The notes: generated by a model from the letters alone, not told the origin. Numbered from the stretch's first letter, positions 15,714 through 25,215 are shown. The stretch is DNA of 64,000 bases from Bacillus benzoevorans (GCF_014207535.1 NZ_JACHGK010000008.1:124001-188000), one strand, 5' to 3'. Numbers and translations: made by a program.

Positions 15714-16547
15714 TTATGGAGAATTATTAATAGTATACTGTTTCTTTATGTCTTTAAGATCGTCCTCAAATTTAATCTGTGTTGCTTGGAATATATGTTC
15801 AAAAATATTTCCAAGCTCATTTTCTAAAACATTGATCCCTTCTCCGGTAATGCCGCCCTTTACACAAACTTTATCTTGAAGTGTCGGGAGTGTATAATAT
15901 CCCTTCCGCAATAATTCTCCAAGTCCAATTAACATTTCACTCGCTAAAGTAGTGGCTGTCTCTTGGTCAATCTCTGTTTCATGGACGGCTGCTTGAATAA
16001 ATCTCTGGGTTAAATAGCTGAAAAAAGCAGGTCCGCAAGAGACAATATCTGAGGCGACTCTTGTAATATTGCTCTCTATTTCAACAGGTGTTGAAATAGG
16101 GCTCAGCAGACAGTTTAAAATCATTTTCCATCTTTTGTCGCAGCTTGCGCCATACGTCAAGAGCGTCACCCCTGATAAGGCCCGGTTTGTAATGCTTGGA
16201 ATCACTCTCGCCACTGAACAAGGTACATATGCCTCAATTTGGTCTGTATTGATTGGGCTTGTGATCGAGATGAGACATTTTTCTTCTGATAGCACGGATT
16301 TAAGCTGGAGCAGTACCTGCAGTATATCATGTGGTTTCACACAGATAAAAATCAAATCGGCAGTCCTGCCCACCTCAATTATTTCTTCTGTGACATGTAT
16401 CCCCGGAAACTGTTTTTTGATGGCCATTGCTTTTGAAATGGTTCTATTTGTAATAATCATGGAGGAAGGGGAAACCGCCTTACCTTCCATCAATGCTTCT
16501 ATTAATATTCTTCCCATGTTTCCTGTTCCAATGATGCCAATTTTCAC
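15714..16547 (-). CDS. comER: ComER, pyrroline-5-carboxylate reductase-like protein
   Basis: Protein of the ProC fold, 277 residues. The NAD(P) motif GIIGTGNMGRIL is at 4-15, and the C-terminal signature GGITGEG is present. In B. subtilis comER is read opposite to the comEA operon, as here, and is dispensable for competence; in some Bacillus species it affects sporulation and biofilm entry. Enzymatic activity is unproven. ATG 16547 opens the frame. Confidence 0.9.
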   Translation of the reverse strand: MKIGIIGTGNMGRILIEALMEGKAVSPSSMIITNRTISKAMAIKKQFPGIHVTEEIIEVGRTADLIFICVKPHDILQVLLQLKSVLSEEKCLISITSPINTDQIEAYVPCSVARVIPSITNRALSGVTLLTYGASCDKRWKMILNCLLSPISTPVEIESNITRVASDIVSCGPAFFSYLTQRFIQAAVHETEIDQETATTLASEMLIGLGELLRKGYYTLPTLQDKVCVKGGITGEGINVLENELGNIFEHIFQATQIKFEDDLKDIKKQYTINNSP

Positions 16548-16657
16548 TGTACCATCCCTCCTTTACAGACGAACTCTCATATAATGCTATGAAAAAAGCA
16601 GATTTATTATGCTAACTAATATAGTTATCCCTTTTAAAATAGAAAGGAATGTTGATT

Positions 16658-17305
16658 ATGACGGATTGGTTAAAAGCAAATAAAATGTATCTTTTTGTTG
16701 GTGTTTTAATTATTGCGGCCCTTGCTATTTACTATTTTATGCCGGCGAAGCCGGAAAATGCAGAACCTGCAGATTCGGGGTGGGAGGAAGACGCTGCGGA
16801 ACCATTAAAGGAAGAACAAGGTCAGGAAACTGCCGCAGCCCCAGTGGAACCAGAGATGATCATGGTAGATGTAAAGGGGGCAGTAGTAAACCCGGGTGTT
16901 TATGAGGCGAAACCCGGGGATAGGGTGATTGATATCATTCATTTAGCCGGTGGACTGCTCGAAAATGCGGATAAAAACCAAATTAATTTTGCGATGAAAG
17001 TCACAGATGAGATGGTTCTTTATCTGCCGCAATTGGGGGAACAGACGATAGAAAATAACAGTGAAACACCTGCTATAGGCGCTGCTGCGGCTCTTGGATC
17101 ATCTGATGAAGGGAAGGTGAATCTAAATACTGCTTCAGAAGAGGAATTGCAAACCATAACGGGCATCGGACCATCAAAGGCAGCAGCGATTATTGAATAC
17201 AGAGAAACAAACGGGCATTTTCAGGAGGTTGAACAATTAATGGAGATCAGCGGCATCGGGGAAAAAACGTTTGAAAAATTAAAAGAGGAAGTATCAGTCA
17301 AATAA
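16658..17305 (+). CDS. comEA: ComEA, membrane-anchored DNA receptor for competence
   Basis: Binds double-stranded DNA outside the membrane during uptake. One N-terminal membrane helix (about 9-27), an acidic linker, a SLBB-like domain (about 65-115, with VDVKGAVVNPGVY) and two helix-hairpin-helix motifs (ITGIGPSKA and ISGIGEKTF) at the C-terminus. ATG 16658 is chosen over 16649 for spacing to AGAAAGGA; 215 residues. It is the first gene of comEA-comEB-comEC. A ComK site was looked for, but only one half-convincing AT box was found. Confidence 0.94.
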   Translation: MTDWLKANKMYLFVGVLIIAALAIYYFMPAKPENAEPADSGWEEDAAEPLKEEQGQETAAAPVEPEMIMVDVKGAVVNPGVYEAKPGDRVIDIIHLAGGLLENADKNQINFAMKVTDEMVLYLPQLGEQTIENNSETPAIGAAAALGSSDEGKVNLNTASEEELQTITGIGPSKAAAIIEYRETNGHFQEVEQLMEISGIGEKTFEKLKEEVSVK

Positions 17306-17407
17306 TACTTGAATTTTTCCCGGCATTGACGTATTTTTCTTACAGAAGATAAACTAAATAAAGATACATGTTTTCACTTTATACTGTAGCATGAAAGGAT
17401 CTGTCAA

Positions 17408-17824
17408 ATGAAAAGAAAAAGCTGGGATGATTATTTTTTAGATATTGCAGAAGAAGTTGGAACCCGATCGACTTGTCCGCGTCTTCATGTCGGCTGTGTG
17501 ATCGTGAAGGATAAGCATATTGTCTCGACAGGCTATAACGGATCAATTCATGGTCATGACCACTGTGAGGATATCGGCTGCTTAATTAACGATCAGGGAA
17601 GATGCATCCGGACGCTTCATGCTGAAGAAAATGCCGTTATCCATGCCGAAAGAGGTTTGCTGCGGGAGGCAACGGCTTACATCACCCACGAACCGTGCGA
17701 AAAATGTGCGAAAACATTAGCCCAAGCCGGTATCGGCCGAATTGTTTTCCGCGATGCCTATCCTAATAAATGGAATGAAGTTTTTTTAAAGGATATCGAA
17801 GTGGTTCATTTGCCAAAGCAATGA
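17408..17824 (+). CDS. comEB: ComEB, dCMP/deoxycytidylate deaminase-like protein, short form
   Basis: Zinc-dependent deaminase of the dCMP deaminase family. Ligands are His71 with catalytic Glu73 in HAEENAV, and Cys97/Cys100 in EPCEKC. At 138 residues it ends soon after the core domain, whereas B. subtilis ComEB is about 189 residues; the extra C-terminal part is missing. dCMP deamination to dUMP for thymidylate synthesis is the likely reaction. ATG 17408. It lies between comEA and comEC, as usual. Confidence 0.88.
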   Translation: MKRKSWDDYFLDIAEEVGTRSTCPRLHVGCVIVKDKHIVSTGYNGSIHGHDHCEDIGCLINDQGRCIRTLHAEENAVIHAERGLLREATAYITHEPCEKCAKTLAQAGIGRIVFRDAYPNKWNEVFLKDIEVVHLPKQ

Positions 17825-17927
17825 AATCTGCATAAGGCGAAAACAATGGAGGGAAACGGGATTACCTGTTTTTCCTCTTTATTTAAAATTTGGTTGATTT
17901 TGCTCTTTCTTGTCAAGGAGGAAGAAA

Positions 17928-20246
17928 ATGAAAAATAAAGGTGTCTTTTGCGCTTTTTCAGCTTTACTTGGAGTGTTGGCTGTCTTTCAAAGCTTTGCTT
18001 TGCCGATTTTTCTTTTGGGACTCTTGCTTCTCTTCCTGCAAAAAAGAAAAAAGTATCACCGTAAAGAGCTGGCACTTGTTCTCCTGATATTTTTTCTCTT
18101 TTTGATCAGGGCGGAGATAGAAGAAATGAACGTGCAAACAAATCTATCAGGGAAAGAAAAAACCTTTGAGTTATCGCTCAATGAGCTTGGAACGATAGAC
18201 GGCGATAAGCTGACGCTTACAGCAGAAGAGCGCCATTTTCATGAAAAACTCGTCATGAAATACCGCATTAAATCAGAGGAAGAACACACCGCACTCAAGA
18301 AATATTTAACCCCCGGGCTTATTTGCCGTATGCAGGGCACTCTCGAAAGGCCGCAGTCCTCTACCAATGAAAATTCCTTTAATTACAAAACCTATTTAGA
18401 AAGAAAGCACATATATTGGCTGCTGGAGCCGGAAAAATTTAATCTTGAGAATTGTCAAAGGACAAAAGGATTACTTTCTGGATTAAAAGGTATTCGGGCG
18501 AAAGGGATTTCCTATTTAGAAGAACATTTCCCGGAGGAAGCGGTACCGCTTTCTGCTGCACTATTGTTTGGCACCAGTGAATTGATGGATGAGGATATGC
18601 TGGATTCTTTTCGGGAGCTGGGGATTGTTCATCTTATAGCGATTTCCGGGCTTCATATTACCATCCTTGTGACCATGATTTATTTTCTCCTGCTGCGCTT
18701 AGGTGTAACAAGGGAAAAAGGCATTCTCTTGCTCTTCATTTGCCTCCCCATTTATGGCATCCTAGCAGGGGCTTCTCCATCTGTGAATCGTTCGGTTTTG
18801 ATGACGATGCTGCTTCTTTTTTGTTCATGGAGAAAAGACCGTCAGCGCCTCTTAGATGTCATTAGTCTGACTTTTCTCCTCTATGTTTTTGTCTTGCCCA
18901 ATTCTATTTATGACGTTGGGTTCCAGCTGTCTTTTTTGGCCACATATGCCATCCTGCTCTCGGCCCCAATCATCCTCACGCGATATACACATCCTGTTTC
19001 ACTTGGGCTTGCGGTCTCCTACATATCGATGATTTGTACCGCACCGGTGCTGCTTTATTTTTTCTTTGAGTTTTCCTTTATTTCTCTTCTTGTTAATCTG
19101 CTTTACATCCCATTGTTTAATCTTGTTCTCCTCCCCTATGTTTTTTTCGGCTTCCTTTTCGATTTGCTCTTTCCCGGATTAGCTGGACATTTGCTCATGC
19201 CATTAAACAGTGTAATTATTTTTATGAATCATTTAACAGAAAAAATAGCTTCATTACCATGGAATACCTTGGTTTTAGGCAGACCGGAACCGCCTTTTCT
19301 TCTTTTATATATCTGGGGATTTCTCATGCTGTTTGTTCTTTGGGAAGCAGGTCATAAAGGGAAATGGCGCACGCTTCTTTTTCTGCTGCCTTTCCTGCTT
19401 TTTGCCTCTCAGTATGCTTATAACCATTTTTCATTAGAAGGAGAAATCACTTTTTTGGATGTCGGACAGGGGGATTGTATCTTCATCAAGCTGCCTTTCG
19501 GACGGGGGATATACTTAATTGACACCGGAGGAAATATTCCATTTGAGCAGGAACCCTGGCAGATTAGGAAAAGCCGTTATGATACCGGGAAGGATACGGT
19601 CGTTCCTTTTCTTAAAAGTAAAGGGGTTACTGTGATTGATAAGCTAATCATCACACATGGGGATCAGGATCATGCCGGCGGTGCTCCGGCTGTTTTAAAG
19701 GAAGTGAAGGTAAAGGAATTGGTCCTGCCGGATGTAAGGGAACGGAATGACTTGGTAAACAGGATGATTCAATTGGCGAAAAAACAGCAGATCCCACTGA
19801 AATTCGTTCATGATGGAGAGCGTTGGAAAAGCGGGGATTATCTTTTTCAAATTATATCACCGGAAGCAGACAGTACTTCTGAGGGGAATGATGGCTCCAT
19901 TGTGCTTTTTGCGGAAATAGGCGGGCTGAAATGGCTTTTTACCGGGGATCTAGAAGAAGAGGGAGAAGCAAGACTAATGAGAAAATATCCGGCCCTCAAA
20001 GCAGACGTCTTGAAGGCAGGACATCATGGGAGTCATTCTTCGACATCCGAAGCATTTGTTGCGCAATTATCGCCTCATATCGCGGTGATTTCTGTCGGCA
20101 AACATAACCGCTATGGACACCCCTCCGAGGAAGTAATCGAGAGACTTTCGGAGCGGAAAATAAAAATCCTGCGTACAGATCTATCTGGGGCAATCACCTA
20201 TACATTCGAAAAAGAATTAGGAACCTTTTCTGTTCATCATCCATAG
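17928..20246 (+). CDS. comEC: ComEC, DNA-uptake channel
   Basis: Polytopic membrane protein that carries single-stranded DNA into the cell. An N-terminal membrane part and OB-like region, the central Competence domain (about 220-500, many helices, with AISGLHITIL) and a C-terminal metallo-beta-lactamase-like nuclease domain with THGDQDHAGG and GHHGSHSS. ATG 17928 has AAGGAGGA before it; the frame extends to 17910 without a better start. 772 residues is full length and unbroken, so the uptake apparatus here looks intact. Confidence 0.94.
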   Translation: MKNKGVFCAFSALLGVLAVFQSFALPIFLLGLLLLFLQKRKKYHRKELALVLLIFFLFLIRAEIEEMNVQTNLSGKEKTFELSLNELGTIDGDKLTLTAEERHFHEKLVMKYRIKSEEEHTALKKYLTPGLICRMQGTLERPQSSTNENSFNYKTYLERKHIYWLLEPEKFNLENCQRTKGLLSGLKGIRAKGISYLEEHFPEEAVPLSAALLFGTSELMDEDMLDSFRELGIVHLIAISGLHITILVTMIYFLLLRLGVTREKGILLLFICLPIYGILAGASPSVNRSVLMTMLLLFCSWRKDRQRLLDVISLTFLLYVFVLPNSIYDVGFQLSFLATYAILLSAPIILTRYTHPVSLGLAVSYISMICTAPVLLYFFFEFSFISLLVNLLYIPLFNLVLLPYVFFGFLFDLLFPGLAGHLLMPLNSVIIFMNHLTEKIASLPWNTLVLGRPEPPFLLLYIWGFLMLFVLWEAGHKGKWRTLLFLLPFLLFASQYAYNHFSLEGEITFLDVGQGDCIFIKLPFGRGIYLIDTGGNIPFEQEPWQIRKSRYDTGKDTVVPFLKSKGVTVIDKLIITHGDQDHAGGAPAVLKEVKVKELVLPDVRERNDLVNRMIQLAKKQQIPLKFVHDGERWKSGDYLFQIISPEADSTSEGNDGSIVLFAEIGGLKWLFTGDLEEEGEARLMRKYPALKADVLKAGHHGSHSSTSEAFVAQLSPHIAVISVGKHNRYGHPSEEVIERLSERKIKILRTDLSGAITYTFEKELGTFSVHHP

Positions 20247-20312
20247 TATATTAACGTACTTAAAGATTCCGGCGCGCATAAATACATGAAAAGAAAAACG
20301 ACAAATCAAAGA

Positions 20313-20332
20313 GACTGCCAAACATGGCAGTC
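20313..20332. terminator. Hairpin between comEC and yqzM
   Basis: Eight-base-pair perfect stem GACTGCCA/TGGCAGTC with loop AACA between convergent genes. The tail towards yqzM (minus strand TCTTTGATTTG) is T-rich, the plus-strand tail CCTCTTAC less so. Confidence 0.6.
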
Positions 20333-20355
20333 CCTCTTACATGACAATATGTAAA

Positions 20356-20490
20356 TTAAGCAGCAACAAGTTTTACGACTGTTGCAATGATAAATAATGT
20401 TGCAAAGAAACCAAATGACACAAAAAAGCCTACCCCTGAGTCTACAGCATCATTTCTGTTACATTGAACATCATGTTCGAATTGGTTCAT
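20356..20490 (-). CDS. yqzM: YqzM family small membrane protein
   Basis: 44-residue protein with a charged N-terminus (MNQFEHDVQCNRNDAVDSG) and one membrane helix at about 20-42. Sequence and place after comEC agree with B. subtilis YqzM. ATG 20490 follows GGAGGGG on the minus strand. The function is unknown. The gene is below the usual length cut-off. Confidence 0.88.
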   Translation of the reverse strand: MNQFEHDVQCNRNDAVDSGVGFFVSFGFFATLFIIATVVKLVAA

Positions 20491-20798
20491 AGCATTCCCC
20501 TCCTAGCATTCTAATCATAGTATAAGCGATTACAAAAAAAAAATCTACCACTCCTTTAAAGCCTTTTCATGGTTGACAATAGTTGTCATTAATACTTGAC
20601 CGGATGGAGGTCAAAATAGTAATACCGCTTTACCGTCACCATCTAATTTCCTAGGGCTTAGCTGGATGACGTTCAATATAGATTGGGAATTGGCATTCTT
20701 AGGGAGTGCCAATTCCTTGTACATACTTGTCAAATCTCCTTCGCTTCATTACCATTAAGGATAAAGAAAAGAAATAAGGTTTGTCTGGAGCGAAAACA
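20491..20798. other. Intergenic region between divergent yqzM and holA
   Basis: 308 bases without a gene. It contains two neighbouring perfect inverted repeats: TGACAA/TTGTCA (20574-20588) and TTGACC/GGTCAA (20596-20614). A thirteen-base-pair hairpin with one wobble follows at 20687-20717. None has a T-run, so they look like operator or RNA structures rather than terminators. No clear promoter was found. Confidence 0.6.
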
Positions 20799-21815
20799 AT
20801 GATTGCGCAAATTTGGAAACAAATCAAAAGAAATGAAATCCTGCCGCTTTATTTATTATATGGAAAAGAAACATTTCTTATTAACGAAACGAAGCAGCTG
20901 TTAACCCAGCAGGTGTTAAAGGAAGAAGATGCTGAATTTAATTTATCATCCTATGATTTAAATGAAACTCCAATTGAAACCGCACTTGAGGATGCAGAAA
21001 CATTGCCGTTTTTAGGTGAGAAAAAACTGCTATTTTTACATCATCCGTTTTTTCTAACAGCAGAGAAAACAAAAGAAAAGGTCGAACATAATCTATCCAG
21101 GCTGGAGGCTTACCTTAAAGAGCCGGCACCCTATACGGTTATGGTTTTTATTGCGCCATATGAAAAATTGGATGAACGGAAAAAACTAACAAAAGAATTA
21201 AAGAAAAAAGCGGCTGTATTTGAGGCAAAGAAATTAAATGAGGCAGAGTTGAAAAATTGGATTCGTTCAAGAGCCGAATTTAATGGCGTTGCGATCGAAC
21301 CGGCAGCGGTTGATTTAATGCTCACTCTCGCTGGAACGAATTTATTTATGCTCACCAGCGAAGTGGATAAGCTTGCTCTTTATACAGGCAGGGGATTAAC
21401 GATCGATGCCCAAACAGTAGAAAAATTGGTTTCCCGGTCGCTGGAGCAAAATATTTTTGCTCTCGTTGATAAGATAGTCGGCCGTAAAATCGATGAGGCA
21501 TTAAGGATTTATTATGATTTATTGAAATTAAACGAAGAGCCGATTAAGATCCTGTCCGTCATTACCGGACAATTCCGCTTGATTTACCAGGTGAAGGAGC
21601 TATCACGGCGCGGATACGGACAGCAGCAAATCGCCGGCTATTTAAAGGTGCATCCGTTCCGGATCAAGCTTGCTGCAGGGCAGGCGCAGAAATTTAGTGA
21701 CACAGAATTGACACATATTATGAAGGAGTTAGCTGAAGCCGATCTCAAAATGAAAACGGGTCAGATGAATAAGGAATTATTAATTGAGTTATTTTTGTTA
21801 AAACTAAATCAATAA
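20799..21815 (+). CDS. holA: DNA polymerase III subunit delta
   Basis: Clamp-loader subunit that opens the beta clamp. 338 residues, with the N-terminal AAA+-like fold (LPLYLLYGKETFL), the conserved FLGEKKLLFLHHPFF stretch and the C-terminal collar domain (EEPIKILSVITGQFRLI). ATG 20799 with GGAG upstream gives the family N-terminus (MIAQIWKQIKRNE); the frame extends further to 20781. Convergent with rpsT across a shared terminator. Confidence 0.94.
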   Translation: MIAQIWKQIKRNEILPLYLLYGKETFLINETKQLLTQQVLKEEDAEFNLSSYDLNETPIETALEDAETLPFLGEKKLLFLHHPFFLTAEKTKEKVEHNLSRLEAYLKEPAPYTVMVFIAPYEKLDERKKLTKELKKKAAVFEAKKLNEAELKNWIRSRAEFNGVAIEPAAVDLMLTLAGTNLFMLTSEVDKLALYTGRGLTIDAQTVEKLVSRSLEQNIFALVDKIVGRKIDEALRIYYDLLKLNEEPIKILSVITGQFRLIYQVKELSRRGYGQQQIAGYLKVHPFRIKLAAGQAQKFSDTELTHIMKELAEADLKMKTGQMNKELLIELFLLKLNQ

Positions 21816-21823
21816 AGATAAAT

Positions 21824-21859
21824 AAAAAGACTGTCTGAAAGATTCAGGCAGTCTTTTTA
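21824..21859. terminator. Bidirectional terminator for holA and rpsT
   Basis: Fifteen-base-pair stem AAAAAGACTGTCTGA with TCAGGCAGTCTTTTT (one wobble), with T-runs in both directions. Confidence 0.9.
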
Positions 21860-21864
21860 TTGTA

Positions 21865-22131
21865 TTACGCGTTTAATGCGTTCATTTTTTTCATTAAACG
21901 GGACTTTTTACGGGCAGCAGCATTTTTATGGATAAGACCTTTAGAAGCAGCTTTGTCCAGCTTGCTAGCAGCTTCTGCGAAAGAGTTTGTAGCAGCTTCA
22001 GCATCGTTAAGAACGATAGCAGCTTCAACTTTCTTTACAGATGTACGCATTGCAGATTTAGTCATAGTGTTCTGTGCATTTTTATCCGCGTTAATTCTAA
22101 CACGTTTAATAGCTGATTTAATATTTGGCAT
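21865..22131 (-). CDS. rpsT: 30S ribosomal protein S20
   Basis: Primary 16S rRNA-binding protein, 88 residues, lysine/arginine and alanine rich. It begins MPNIKSAIKRVR and has the family motif GLIHKNAAARKKSRLMKK. ATG 22131 follows AGGAGGTG; the GTG at 22140 overlaps that binding site and is rejected. Alone on the minus strand with its own promoter. Confidence 0.97.
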   Translation of the reverse strand: MPNIKSAIKRVRINADKNAQNTMTKSAMRTSVKKVEAAIVLNDAEAATNSFAEAASKLDKAASKGLIHKNAAARKKSRLMKKMNALNA

Positions 22132-22214
22132 TCCATTCACCTCCTAAAAAAAACATCGAGACTATATGAACTCGACTTTACATTCATCAATATCGTTAGT
22201 TAACAACAAATGAT

Positions 22215-22243
22215 ATTTTATCAAAGGAAAATCAATTATGCAA
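22215..22243 (-). promoter_or_regulatory. Sigma-A promoter of rpsT
   Basis: On the minus strand TTGCAT (22238-22243), spacer of 17, TAAAAT (22215-22220) with an extended TG motif just before it, about 85 bases upstream of the S20 start. Confidence 0.65.
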
Positions 22244-22365
22244 GATCTTCTGTTGAATTTAGAGAGGAATGGAGATGGTTTCCTGATCATTGTGAATGAA
22301 TTATCCTCATTACGGAAAAAATGGAAGGTATACGTATGAAAAAAATGAGCAGGGGGATTTCAAAT

Positions 22366-23487
22366 ATGAAGGATTCGCTCGATTTAAGCCAATATGCTGT
22401 CAGAACCGACCTCGCCATTGAAGCGCGTGAAATGGTGCTTGAAAAAGAGACACATGTCGGGAAAGAGAAAAATGTTTCACAAATTGAAGGAGTCATTATA
22501 AAGGAAAAAGAAGAGGATGATATCAAAGTTTCCTTTGTTGAGGTAACGAAAGAAGGGGAAAAAACGATTGGGAAAAAACAAGGGAAATATTTGACGCTTG
22601 AAGTGATCGGGATCAGACAGGGAGATTCAGAATTGCAAATGAAAGTAGAAAATGCATTTGCCAAGGAATTTTCCCATTTCATCGAGCAATGCGGGATCCA
22701 AAAGGATGCCTCTTGTTTAATCGTGGGCTTAGGAAACTGGAATGTGACACCGGACGCTCTTGGGCCGCAGGTTTGTGAGAATGTCTTAGTTACAAGACAT
22801 CTGTACGAGCTGCAGCCTGAAAGTGTGGAAGAAGGATATCGTCCTGTCAGTGCCTTATCACCGGGAGTCATGGGTCTGACCGGAATTGAAACAAGCGATA
22901 TTATCATGGGCGTGATTGAAAAAACGAAGCCGGATTTTGTCATTGCTATCGATGCTCTCGCAGCACGTTCGATTGAAAGAGTGAATTCTACCATTCAAAT
23001 TTCAGATACAGGGATTCATCCCGGTTCAGGTGTAGGAAATAAGCGTAAGGAGTTAAGTAAAGAGACACTCGGAATTCCGGTGATCGCGATCGGGGTGCCC
23101 ACTGTTGTCGACGCCGTTTCGATTACAAGCGATACTATTGATTATATTTTGAAACATTTTGGAAAAGAACTGCGTGAAGGAAACCGTCCTTCCCGTTCAT
23201 TGGCACCGGCAGGAATGACATTTGGCAAACGCAAAAAGCTGACGGAGGAGGATTTACCTGAGGAGCATCACCGCAATACCTTCTTGGGAATGGTGGGAAC
23301 CCTTTCAGAGGATGAAAAAAGAAAGCTGATTTATGAAGTGCTGGCACCGCTTGGACATAACCTGATGGTGACGCCGAAGGAAGTAGATGTCTTTATCGAA
23401 GACATGGCCAATCTCCTCGCTAACGGCTTAAATGCGAGTCTGCACGAGAAGGTGAACCAGGATAATACAGGATTTTATACCAGATAG
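22366..23487 (+). CDS. gpr: Germination protease GPR
   Basis: Spore protease that degrades small acid-soluble proteins at germination. Made as a tetrameric zymogen; the 15-residue propeptide ends in SQYAVRTD with cleavage expected before Leu16, as in B. megaterium. The frame opens at 22321, but ATG 22366 has AGGGGGA at nine bases and gives the family N-terminus; 373 residues. It is expected to be made in the forespore under sigma-F/G, although no certain promoter was recognised. Followed by spoIIP as in B. subtilis. Confidence 0.95.
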   Translation: MKDSLDLSQYAVRTDLAIEAREMVLEKETHVGKEKNVSQIEGVIIKEKEEDDIKVSFVEVTKEGEKTIGKKQGKYLTLEVIGIRQGDSELQMKVENAFAKEFSHFIEQCGIQKDASCLIVGLGNWNVTPDALGPQVCENVLVTRHLYELQPESVEEGYRPVSALSPGVMGLTGIETSDIIMGVIEKTKPDFVIAIDALAARSIERVNSTIQISDTGIHPGSGVGNKRKELSKETLGIPVIAIGVPTVVDAVSITSDTIDYILKHFGKELREGNRPSRSLAPAGMTFGKRKKLTEEDLPEEHHRNTFLGMVGTLSEDEKRKLIYEVLAPLGHNLMVTPKEVDVFIEDMANLLANGLNASLHEKVNQDNTGFYTR

Positions 23488-23572
23488 CAAGCCTTCTTTC
23501 GCTTTTTTTTATGTTCTATCTTTTCTAGCAATTACATATTAATTAGTAGAATTGCTTAGAAGAGGTGGGATA

Positions 23573-24778
23573 ATGAAATCGCAAAAATTCGACCGTGTCA
23601 TGATCGCAGTCAAAGGGACAAGCATTGTGAAAGCAGTTATTGGCTTTATCCTGTTTCTTTTGCTTATTTTTTCAGTCAGCGGTTTATTAACATCGTTAAA
23701 TCCGCAGTATAGACCGGCTTCCAATTCAGTAAATTCGGCAGCGTCAAATATAACAGGAGAGATGCTTTATCACCTAATGGGCTGGGAAAATCATTACTTT
23801 TTAGATGGGCTGCCAGCGGAAGCTTTAACGCCTAAACTTTCGGCTTATTTATTTAAGCTGACTACAAATATTAATCTTGATGACCCAAGGAGTTTACTCG
23901 GAAGAGAATTGCCGGCATTTTCCTTGTTTGACACAGAGATTTTAGTCGCGGGGGAAGGAACAAATTATACCAATATGCCAATTGAATCCGCACCTCCAAT
24001 GGAGATTTTACATGCCGAACAGGAAGCGGCCTTGCAGAATATTGAAGGGCTGGAAAGCGGGTCTGGCACTGAATCACCAGAATCGCCGCCTAATTCTACA
24101 GGTGATCGGAAAGTAGTGTATGTCTATTTTACCCATAATCGTGAATCATTTCTCCCGTATTTAGAAGGGGTAACAAACCCCAATCTTGCTTTTCATTCGC
24201 AATTAAATGTGACGCGAATTGGCGATAAACTGAAAGAGGAATTGGAAAAACGCGGAATCGGAACCGTGGTAGATAAAACCGATGTACAAGCAAATCTGTC
24301 AAAAAAAGGCTGGTCCTATGTCCAGTCCTATCAGGAATCTAGGGAGATTGTCGAGGCAGCGGTTTCAGGCGACCGCGATTTAACCTATTTAATCGATATT
24401 CATCGGGATTCACGGCGAAAACAACATACTTCAATCATGATCAATGGCAAGTCTTACGCGAAATTGGCCTTTATTGTTGGCGGTGAACATGCAAATTATG
24501 AAAAGAATCTTGCTTTTGCCAATCAATTACATGACCTGCTGCAGCAAAAATACAATGGATTAAGCCGGGGAACGTTTACAAAGGCCGGTGCAGGGACAAA
24601 TGGCAAGTTTAATCAGGATTTATCCGAACATGCCATTCTTGTCGAGTTTGGCGGAGTGGATAACACCTTTGAAGAATTAAATCGATCAGCAGAAGCATTG
24701 GCAGACGTGGTAAGTGAATATTACTGGCAGGCCGAGAAGGTAAATCAGCCTGTTTCCGAACCGGGTCAGGAAAGTTAG
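23573..24778 (+). CDS. spoIIP: Stage II sporulation protein P, peptidoglycan hydrolase
   Basis: Amidase/endopeptidase of the SpoIID-SpoIIM-SpoIIP engulfment machine. One N-terminal membrane helix (about 20-42), a linker, then the amidase_3-like catalytic domain (about 180-390) with YFTHNRESF and DIHRDSRR, the latter two holding probable zinc ligands. ATG 23573 follows AGAGGTGGGA; 401 residues. Confidence 0.95.
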   Translation: MKSQKFDRVMIAVKGTSIVKAVIGFILFLLLIFSVSGLLTSLNPQYRPASNSVNSAASNITGEMLYHLMGWENHYFLDGLPAEALTPKLSAYLFKLTTNINLDDPRSLLGRELPAFSLFDTEILVAGEGTNYTNMPIESAPPMEILHAEQEAALQNIEGLESGSGTESPESPPNSTGDRKVVYVYFTHNRESFLPYLEGVTNPNLAFHSQLNVTRIGDKLKEELEKRGIGTVVDKTDVQANLSKKGWSYVQSYQESREIVEAAVSGDRDLTYLIDIHRDSRRKQHTSIMINGKSYAKLAFIVGGEHANYEKNLAFANQLHDLLQQKYNGLSRGTFTKAGAGTNGKFNQDLSEHAILVEFGGVDNTFEELNRSAEALADVVSEYYWQAEKVNQPVSEPGQES

Positions 24779-24796
24779 AAAAGAAGGTGTTTGTGA

Positions 24797-25141
24797 TTGA
24801 AGCGTTTTATGGCAAAAGCAATTTTAATTGCAAGTGCAATGTTTATCTCTGTATTATTCGGGATGCAGCAGGCAAATGAAGGGATTCATAAAATGAAGGG
24901 CTATGACGATCAAGGTTTAAAAGGGGCACTCACACTTCAGGAGGATGGCGGAGAAATAGAAGCGTCCATCCTCGGAAATGAAGTCTCAAGTCATGATCTT
25001 GAAAAGAAAAAAGAAGAGCTGGAGGAACTGAAGGCTTATAATTTCTTCTCCTCGTTAGGGAAAAAAATAGCAGAAATTGTTTCCGGCACGACAGAAAATA
25101 TGATTGATTATTTCGTCAGTCTTATTCAGGACCATGTATAA
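24797..25141 (+). CDS. yqxA: YqxA family protein (DUF3679)
   Basis: 114-residue protein with an N-terminal hydrophobic segment (about 5-22, signal peptide or anchor) and a hydrophilic remainder that is acidic and lysine rich. It follows spoIIP as in B. subtilis. TTG 24797 has AAGAAGGTG before it. Function unknown; a role in sporulation is inferred only from the neighbour. Confidence 0.8.
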   Translation: MKRFMAKAILIASAMFISVLFGMQQANEGIHKMKGYDDQGLKGALTLQEDGGEIEASILGNEVSSHDLEKKKEELEELKAYNFFSSLGKKIAEIVSGTTENMIDYFVSLIQDHV

Positions 25142-25215
25142 AAAGGCGGGCATTTGTTCCTTTTGCACTCGAACCTTTATGAAATGTAAAGGGCATGGCG
25201 TATAAAAATGAATTA

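Noticed and set aside
16069..16584. Plus-strand ORF of 171 residues
   Set aside because: Antisense to comER, whose fold and motifs are clear; it has no binding site.
16592..16640. Possible ComK site before comEA
   Set aside because: Only one AAAA-N5-TTTA near-match (16594-16606); the second AT box needed at the proper distance was not found.
21860..22147. Plus-strand ORF of 95 residues
   Set aside because: Antisense to rpsT, which is certain by sequence.
22287..22994. Minus-strand ORF of 235 residues
   Set aside because: It is antisense to gpr, rich in Ser, Phe and Pro as expected of a shadow frame, with no plausible family.
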